From an uncultured Oleiphilus sp. (GTDB lineage Bacteria; Pseudomonadota; Gammaproteobacteria; Pseudomonadales; Oleiphilaceae): a stretch of 46,846 nucleotides of DNA. The notes beneath the pieces were generated by a model. That model was given only the letters and a program-made list of their open reading frames with translations. It ran no database searches and was not told where the DNA came from. The position numbers were made by a program, and so were the translations under genes. Shown in pieces: positions 42,578-46,846 of this stretch. The stretch's first letter is position 1. Each line of letters opens with the position of its first letter. The stretch is taken from NCBI GenBank assembly GCA_913020495.1, contig CAJWBJ010000020.1:1-46846 (forward strand). The letters are read 5' to 3'.

Positions 42578-43465
42578 ATGCACAGTCATAATCATCAGGA
42601 TGACGATAGCTCAAGAAATATTGCGCTAGTGTTTTTCCTCAATCTGGGTTTCACCATCATTGAGTTTATTGGTGGTCTACTGACCAACAGTACCGCTATT
42701 ATGGCCGATGCAGTACATGACTTAGGGGACAGTTTGTCGCTTGGCAGTGCCTGGTTCTTATCACGTTGGGGGCAAAAACCTGCCAATAATGAGTTCACTT
42801 ATGGCTACCGCCGGTTGACGTTGTTCGGTGCCTTTCTTAACAGTGTTGTGTTGATTGCTGGTTCCGCTTGGGTACTGAGTGAATCAATTCCCCGCCTAGC
42901 TGACCCGGTAATGCCGGTTACTGAGGGCATGCTCGCACTATCCATACTGGGTGTGAGCATCAATGGGTTTGCAGCTTATCGGATTAGTAAAGGCAACACT
43001 CTGAATGAGAAAGTACTGAACTGGCATCTGCTGGAAGATGTGCTGGGGTGGGCGGCAGTACTGATCGTGTCGGTGGTTCTGCAATTCGTTGATTGGCCAA
43101 TTCTGGATCCATTGCTCTCCATAGGTTTTACTCTGTTTATTTTATTCAATGTACTGCGAAACCTGTGGACGACTGGCAAGATTTTTTTGCAATCAGTGCC
43201 TGATAAAGCCCTGTATGATGAAATTCGGGAGACGTTGCTGAAGATTGTAGGTATCCGTGAAATTCATCATCAACATCTTTGGTCACTCGATGGCGAACAT
43301 CATGTTCTTACGACGCATCTGGTTGTGAAAGGTACTTTTGAACGAGACCAATTTATTAAGTTAAAACAGACTATAGCTGAAGCGCTTAAACCATATGATT
43401 TGGCACACACCACGATTGAAATAGAGCTTGACGAAGAGGCTTGCCGGGATGAATCGGAGCACTAA
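42578..43465 (+). CDS. czcD: CzcD-type cation diffusion facilitator
   Basis: A 295-aa CDF transporter with a His-rich start (MHSHNHQDDD), six transmembrane helices, the metal-site motif IMADAVHDLGDSLSLG near residues 41-56, its partner HLLEDVLGW near 149-157, and a cytosolic C-terminal domain (IREIHHQHLWSLDGEHHVLT). It exports Zn/Co/Cd from cytosol to periplasm, where CzcCBA takes over. It lies 100 bases after czcA, with ATCGGAGAG upstream as RBS. Distinct from the HMA-fused transporter of the first locus. Confidence 0.92.
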   Translation: MHSHNHQDDDSSRNIALVFFLNLGFTIIEFIGGLLTNSTAIMADAVHDLGDSLSLGSAWFLSRWGQKPANNEFTYGYRRLTLFGAFLNSVVLIAGSAWVLSESIPRLADPVMPVTEGMLALSILGVSINGFAAYRISKGNTLNEKVLNWHLLEDVLGWAAVLIVSVVLQFVDWPILDPLLSIGFTLFILFNVLRNLWTTGKIFLQSVPDKALYDEIRETLLKIVGIREIHHQHLWSLDGEHHVLTTHLVVKGTFERDQFIKLKQTIAEALKPYDLAHTTIEIELDEEACRDESEH

Positions 43466-43759
43466 AAGGCTGAGTAATTACTCAGATTATTACAACGTAG
43501 GCTTTGCAATGCCTTGTAAAACCATAGCTAAGACGAATCAACATAACACCTTTTGAAATGAATACAAAAACCCTAAGATTTAAAACTTGTGCTGATAAAA
43601 ACACTGGTATCAAACGACTTATTTTTACTTGTTACTACTCAATTAAAGGTCTCAAATCAGGTTTGCAAAATGAGGCTACATTCCGACAAGAGTTTTTTAT
43701 TACTACTTGCTCTGCCGGTAGTTTTTTGTTCGATTTTAACCCTGTCGAGAGGCTGGCTC
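43466..43759. other. gap after czcD
   Basis: Contains a perfect 16-bp palindrome CTGAGTAATTACTCAG (43470-43485), five bases after the czcD stop and possibly a weak terminator. Two overlapping frames (43558-43788 and 43589-43801) have no good RBS and run into the inverted repeat, so I do not call genes. Confidence 0.45.
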
Positions 43760-43850
43760 TTATTGGCACACACCGGACATTATTTTGACCGAGGTCAATA
43801 AAGAAGATCTACATCTTGGGCAAGAAAAATAAGCTGAAACAAAATACCCT
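43760..43850. repeat. 91-bp inverted repeat, right copy
   Basis: Reverse complement of 35541-35631 with about seven differences, ending in the same 17-bp core at its outer edge (43834-43850). Homologous recombination between the two copies would invert the 8.3-kb second czc block. Confidence 0.75.
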
Positions 43851-43851
43851 A
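43834..43851. repeat. att-like core at the right edge of the metal region
   Basis: CTGAAACAAAATACCCTA, identical and in the same orientation as 28752-28769, 15.1 kb away. It is 78 bases before the tyrosine recombinase gene. This geometry is that of direct-repeat attachment sites bounding an integrated segment. Confidence 0.6.
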
Positions 43852-43890
43852 TAGTGTTGCACTTTTAGGCGAAAACGAATGTACTCCAAA

Positions 43891-43919
43891 CCGATATTTG
43901 ACCAGTATCGGTTTTTTTT
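43891..43919 (+). terminator. rho-independent terminator just before the recombinase gene
   Basis: CCGATA (43891-43896), 9-base loop, TATCGG (43906-43911), then eight T. It insulates the recombinase from czc transcription. The recombinase start codon is only 9 bases beyond the T-run, so it may act as an attenuator. Confidence 0.85.
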
Positions 43920-43928
43920 GGACAATAA

Positions 43929-44654
43929 GTGAAACACTTAACGGAACTGTTGCACCTTATGAATAAAGACAAAGATAACGAACAATACGCCAGTGAAATG
44001 CGTCTTTACGATCCTGATACAGAAGAGCGTCTGTATATGGATGCTAAAGAGCGTGAACGCTTCTTAAATGCTTCTAATGAACTTAAAAGGCGTGACCACC
44101 GCCTATTTTGCCATGTAATCCACTGGACAGGTGCTAGGCCTGCTGAGCTAATCGAGCTATCAGGTAATCGAATCGATGTTGTTAATAATTGCATTAAATT
44201 AAGAACACTTAAACAGCGCAAATTAAATAAAAAAGGTGAAGTAAAAGCACCTCGATACAGAGAAGTACCTGTACCCGAAGCACTGATCGACTCACTTGAT
44301 TACCTTTATGATCTTAGAAATAAAAAACGCAAGGCTTGCCCTTCGCTTAACTTACCGCTTTGGCCTAACAGTAAAGATCCAAACAAACATATAAGCCGCA
44401 CGACAGGATGGCGAATTGTAAAACGAGCTATGGTTATTGCAGGGATTGAAGGTAAGCAAAGCTCACCCAAAGGGTTTAGGCATGGGTTTGGTGTTGCTAT
44501 GGCCGTTGCTGGTCGAGATATATACACCATTCAAAAGTTACTAGGTCACTCTGAAGCGTCCAGCTCTGCTATTTACCTATCCGTTGTAGGGCGAGAAGCC
44601 CACGACTTGCAAATGGCCGCATGGCAAACAGCTAATAAGAATTGGGAAAAATAG
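43929..44654 (+). CDS. tyrosine site-specific recombinase
   Basis: A 241-aa recombinase made almost only of the catalytic domain. Active-site residues: Arg in WTGARPAEL near residue 67, KGFRHGF near 181 (Lys in place of the first His of HxxR), His in LLGHSEASSS near 207, and the tyrosine nucleophile in AIYLS near 216. It lacks the usual N-terminal core-binding domain, as do several short plasmid-borne recombinases. Start taken as GTG; an ATG at 43959 is an alternative. It could resolve plasmid multimers or act at the att-like core 78 bases upstream. Confidence 0.85.
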   Translation: MKHLTELLHLMNKDKDNEQYASEMRLYDPDTEERLYMDAKERERFLNASNELKRRDHRLFCHVIHWTGARPAELIELSGNRIDVVNNCIKLRTLKQRKLNKKGEVKAPRYREVPVPEALIDSLDYLYDLRNKKRKACPSLNLPLWPNSKDPNKHISRTTGWRIVKRAMVIAGIEGKQSSPKGFRHGFGVAMAVAGRDIYTIQKLLGHSEASSSAIYLSVVGREAHDLQMAAWQTANKNWEK

Positions 44655-44765
44655 TTATTCACAATAATTGTTAATAACTTAATGAATACAACATCTAAGA
44701 TAATGATTAATCGAACCTATTTACGATTGATTAATTATTAATCACCTGTAAATATTTATACTGCT

Positions 44766-44814
44766 AGAAGTATAAATAAGCTTGACACTATACCGCCAGA
44801 AGTATAAAATAAGC
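44766..44814 (+). promoter_or_regulatory. hicAB promoter with direct repeats
   Basis: AGAAGTATAAATAAGC (44766-44781) and AGAAGTATAAAATAAGC (44798-44814) are near-identical direct repeats 32 bp apart. TTGACA (44782-44787) lies between them and TATAAA (44803-44808) in the second, with a 15-base spacer. The repeats are likely HicB binding sites for autorepression. Confidence 0.6.
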
Positions 44815-44835
44815 ACACATTAAAAAGTTAGGGAA

Positions 44836-45021
44836 ATGATGAATAGTGCAGAAATAATAAAACTCATTGAAGCGGCTGGCTGGGAGTTGCAGCGAACAAA
44901 GGGCAGTCATCACCACTTTAAGCACCCAACGAAAAAAGGGCTTGTAACCATTCCCCATCCTAAAAAAGATATCCCGATGGGAACAGTTAAAAGTATTTTA
45001 AAACAAGCTGGATTGAAATAG
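44836..45021 (+). CDS. hicA: HicA toxin (mRNA interferase)
   Basis: A 61-aa HicA with the double-stranded-RNA-binding-like fold. The catalytic His is in KGSHHHFKHP near residues 26-35, followed by the conserved GLVTIPHPKKDIPMGTVKSI. It cleaves mRNA when free of HicB. The usual order, toxin first, is kept. Two ATG codons in a row make the exact start uncertain by one residue. Confidence 0.93.
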   Translation: MMNSAEIIKLIEAAGWELQRTKGSHHHFKHPTKKGLVTIPHPKKDIPMGTVKSILKQAGLK

Positions 45022-45036
45022 AGCGAGACTTATATT

Positions 45037-45438
45037 ATGAAATACTCAATTGCAGTACATAAAGAAGCAGGCAGTTGCTACGGTGTCACAGTACCCGATA
45101 TCGACGGCTGCTTTTCAGCAGGCGATACGCTAGATGAAGCATTAGCTAATGCACATCAAGCAATTAACGCACACTTAGAATATTTAGCTGAAGAAGGTGT
45201 TTTACCACCTGTAGCTGAAGCGGTGGACGTTTACTTGAATAATGAAGATTATCAAGGCGCTATCTGGTGTTATGTTGATGTAGATACCTCTGCATTTTTA
45301 GGTAAAACCGAAAAAGCGACCGTTACGTTACCAGCATTATTAATCAGTAAAATTGATGGCCTAGTAAATGATGGAACAATAAAAAGTCGATCAGCTTTTC
45401 TAGCAGAATCAGCAACCAAACAATTAAGCGGTTTTTAA
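45037..45438 (+). CDS. hicB: HicB antitoxin
   Basis: A 133-aa HicB. The N-terminal partial RNase H-like domain (AGSCYGVTVPDIDGCFSAGD ... ALANAHQAINAHLEYLAEEG) binds HicA; the C-terminal RHH (KATVTLPALLISKIDGLV ... SRSAFLAESATKQL) binds DNA. Together with hicA, 15 bases upstream, it forms an addiction module stabilising the plasmid. Confidence 0.93.
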   Translation: MKYSIAVHKEAGSCYGVTVPDIDGCFSAGDTLDEALANAHQAINAHLEYLAEEGVLPPVAEAVDVYLNNEDYQGAIWCYVDVDTSAFLGKTEKATVTLPALLISKIDGLVNDGTIKSRSAFLAESATKQLSGF

Positions 45439-45467
45439 CACAACAAAACTAGGGAAAAGGAAGTCCA

Positions 45468-45674
45468 ATGCCAAAAGAATTTGTATTTATTATGCCTGAC
45501 TCTACAGGCCTTACGATGCTAGTCTCTGATTCAGCTATTACACCATCTAAAGATGATGAAATAGAAATAAAGAATCAATTATTTATTGTTGAAAAACGAA
45601 AAATGACAATAACTTCTAACGATAATTCTGTTACTAGTTCTTGGTGTTTTTATCTCGCTGCAACAGAACACTAG
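45468..45674 (+). CDS. unknown 68-aa protein
   Basis: A small soluble, beta-rich protein (MPKEFVFIMPDSTGLTML ... SSWCFYLAATEH) with a good RBS (AAAAGGAAG). Not recognised. First of the small genes after hicAB separated by the boundary motif; its stop lies inside the next copy. Confidence 0.5.
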   Translation: MPKEFVFIMPDSTGLTMLVSDSAITPSKDDEIEIKNQLFIVEKRKMTITSNDNSVTSSWCFYLAATEH

Positions 45675-45685
45675 GAGTCTGAATT

Positions 45686-45946
45686 ATGAGCATATCGCTA
45701 CTTATAGGAATTTTCTTGGGGACGCTCTTTGTTTTATTACTTAGAGAAAGGCAGAAAAACTTGCGTGAAGTAGAACCTGAAAACTGGAAAAATAACACTG
45801 GAAAACAGCCTGCTCTATTTAATGTCGATGTTATCTATAAAAACGGCAAACGTAAAGACTACGAACCGGCAAAAAAACTAGATTGGAGTTTAGAAGTTGA
45901 AAACCCGATCATTGGTTACAGAAAGTACGAAATGCAACAAAACTAG
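45686..45946 (+). CDS. unknown 86-aa membrane-anchored protein
   Basis: N-terminal membrane helix (SISLLIGIFLGTLFVLLL), then a cytosolic basic domain (FNVDVIYKNGKRKDYEPAKK). No known domain. TAGGAGTCTG precedes the ATG. Its last codons and stop form part of the boundary motif. Confidence 0.5.
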   Translation: MSISLLIGIFLGTLFVLLLRERQKNLREVEPENWKNNTGKQPALFNVDVIYKNGKRKDYEPAKKLDWSLEVENPIIGYRKYEMQQN

Positions 45947-45958
45947 GGAGTTAAACAC

Positions 45959-46543
45959 ATGGATAATGATGTTGAAGGCTGGAAGCTGACAGAGCCGCCA
46001 AGCGATATAGATATTCCCATCCATATTGTTTACATATATACGGACGGAAGAGAGCCAGAATTGGATTGGTTAGAGCTGGATGAATTTTTAGCTATAGGCA
46101 CACAGTGTGACGCATATATTTGGCATGATTACGAACATGAGCCTATAAAACCACCCTTCCTAGATGTAAAAAAGGCCAGACTTTCAGACTGGGATAGCAA
46201 AGGTTTTTTAATCATAATTGGTGATGGTGATAGGGATATTATATTCAACCAAGAAACCTTCAATGAAACCTATAAAGAATACCTACCCTTCCTTGATAAA
46301 AAGTTATTTCGTGATGCAAAAGCAGTATATGAAAGATGCTTAAAGGGCTACACAGAACTAGTATCAAAACCACAGTGTGATTACTCTAAAATTCTAGGTT
46401 TGGGAATGCGGCTAGGTGAGGCCTCGGCATTTATAGGGGTATTAAAATTAAAAGGTGTTCGTGATGAAAATATAAGCGAACTATCATTAGAAATCGTTAG
46501 CCTTCAAATCAAGATAAATGATTTACTAAGCAGCTTAGACTAA
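45959..46543 (+). CDS. unknown 194-aa acidic protein
   Basis: A soluble protein with many Asp, Glu and Trp residues (DIPIHIVYIYTDGREPELDW, FLIIIGDGDRDIIFNQETF) and a helical C-terminal half. No signal peptide or recognised family. The acidic composition recalls immunity or antitoxin-like proteins, but nothing else supports that. The RBS is in the preceding boundary motif (TAGGGAG). Confidence 0.5.
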   Translation: MDNDVEGWKLTEPPSDIDIPIHIVYIYTDGREPELDWLELDEFLAIGTQCDAYIWHDYEHEPIKPPFLDVKKARLSDWDSKGFLIIIGDGDRDIIFNQETFNETYKEYLPFLDKKLFRDAKAVYERCLKGYTELVSKPQCDYSKILGLGMRLGEASAFIGVLKLKGVRDENISELSLEIVSLQIKINDLLSSLD

Positions 46544-46576
46544 AAGCTAATGCAACAGAACAAAGGAGATAGAACA

Positions 46577-46789
46577 GTGATAGATCTTAAAAAATGGGTG
46601 ATCCCCATGATAATTAGCACGTTATTATCATTATCTATTATTGCAATATCGGTCTTATATGGTGACGGTAAAGTAACTGTGGGAATCATTATGGGATTGA
46701 TAGCATTAATCTTGAATGCAGTTGTGATCTCCCGTGGTTTTAAATTGGGCTTTTTGAAACAAAACACTAGGATCATGTCCAGTTTTTAA
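46577..46789 (+). CDS. unknown 70-aa two-helix membrane protein
   Basis: Two transmembrane helices (IPMIISTLLSLSIIAISVLY and VGIIMGLIALILNAVVIS). I prefer the GTG at 46577, 8 bases after AAAGGAG; the in-frame ATG at 46550 lies within the boundary motif and has no RBS. Family unknown. It ends 57 bases before the window edge. Confidence 0.5.
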   Translation: MIDLKKWVIPMIISTLLSLSIIAISVLYGDGKVTVGIIMGLIALILNAVVISRGFKLGFLKQNTRIMSSF

Positions 46790-46843
46790 ACTTAGCAAGT
46801 CTTAGGTAAGGAATACCTGTTAATTAATATTTAAGGAAGAAAA

Positions 46844-46846
46844 ATG
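46844..46846 (+). CDS. start codon of a further gene cut by the window end
   Basis: AAGGAAG followed by AAAA and ATG is a good translation start at the last three bases. If the window closed into a circle this ATG would meet a stop after three codons, so either the molecule continues beyond the window or the site is unused. Confidence 0.3.

Larger units (their letters stand above)
45441..46772 (+). repeat. recurrent gene-boundary motif CAACARAAC(AC)TAGGG
   Basis: Copies: 45441-45455, 45661-45677, 45935-45950, 46553-46568, a variant 46756-46772, and one at 62-79 near the window start. Each lies at the junction of consecutive small genes; two contain the stop codon of the upstream gene, and four provide or adjoin the RBS of the next. 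They are too short for integron attC sites and lack their stems. They could mark shared descent of the units or a recombination seam. Confidence 0.5.

Noticed and set aside
43589-43801. 70-codon frame after czcD ending in LLAHTGHYFDRGQ
   Set aside because: No convincing RBS, it overlaps another open frame, and its end lies in the inverted repeat. Differences between the two repeat copies do not favour this frame as coding.
35541-43850. A simple transposon with 91-bp terminal inverted repeats
   Set aside because: No transposase inside, no target duplication outside the repeats, and the 17-bp outer core also occurs in czcA, which fits a recombination site better.
45441-46568. Integron gene cassettes with attC sites
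   Set aside because: The boundary motif is only 15-18 bases, intergenic gaps are 10-30 bases, there is no GTTRRRY-type core and no long imperfect stem, and no integron integrase is present.
1-46846. Phage or prophage content
   Set aside because: No capsid, tail, terminase or lysis genes are visible; the secretion genes are a conjugative T4SS.

Overview
The window reads as most or all of a conjugative plasmid from an AT-rich gammaproteobacterium. It carries an iteron-controlled replicon with an RPA-family initiator, two DNA segregation loci, an oriT with an RP4-like nick site, a MOBP relaxase, and a complete VirB1-VirB11/VirD4 type IV secretion system. The host assignment is an inference from family resemblance and composition. 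Circularity cannot be tested here.

Layout. 1-1700: a zinc-ribbon miniprotein, endonuclease I and a KikA/TrbM-like transfer protein. 1684-3490: relaxase and MobC-like accessory gene (minus strand), then oriT. 3491-4996: stbABC as in IncW/IncN plasmids. 5006-9220: a ParA/RHH partition pair, a 2-kb origin (AT-rich, two perfect DnaA boxes, 15 iterons) and repA, bracketed by three copies of a 75-77 base hairpin element. 9257-23815: the mating-pair operon in order virB1, unknown, virB2-B3-B4-B5, an exclusion-type lipoprotein, virB6-B7-B8-B9-B10-B11-virD4, then an LPD7-domain protein, an OmpA-like lipoprotein and a small membrane protein, closed by a terminator. 23829-26934: two minus-strand genes, one with ArdC-N and DUF3560 domains, each preceded by the same long structured leader. 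26961-28744: a plasmid csrA followed by small unknown genes.

28745-43851 is an accessory metal-resistance region with two czc-type loci. The first (minus strand: cation diffusion facilitator, czcI-like, czcC, czcB, czcA) is controlled from a divergent CadR/PbrR-type MerR regulator and ends in a truncated czcA. The second (plus strand: czcI-like, czcC, czcB, czcA, czcD) is intact, looks more GC-rich, and lies inside a 91-bp inverted repeat together with a tRNA-Leu 3' fragment and a decayed integrase. A 17-bp core occurs at the czcA break and at both inverted-repeat ends, and a tyrosine recombinase gene begins 78 bp past the last copy. The window ends with hicAB and a series of small unknown genes whose boundaries repeat a short motif; the same motif reappears at the start of the window.

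How it works together: the relaxase and MobC act at oriT, VirD4 and the VirB channel deliver the strand, and the nick orientation predicts that stb, par and rep enter the recipient first. The exclusion-type lipoprotein, ArdC-type protein, segregation loci and HicAB would help establish and keep the plasmid. The czc genes are the selectable cargo. The most unusual signals are the duplicated structured leader, the covarying hairpin element around par/rep, the att-like core shared with czcA, and the small-gene array with a recurrent boundary motif.
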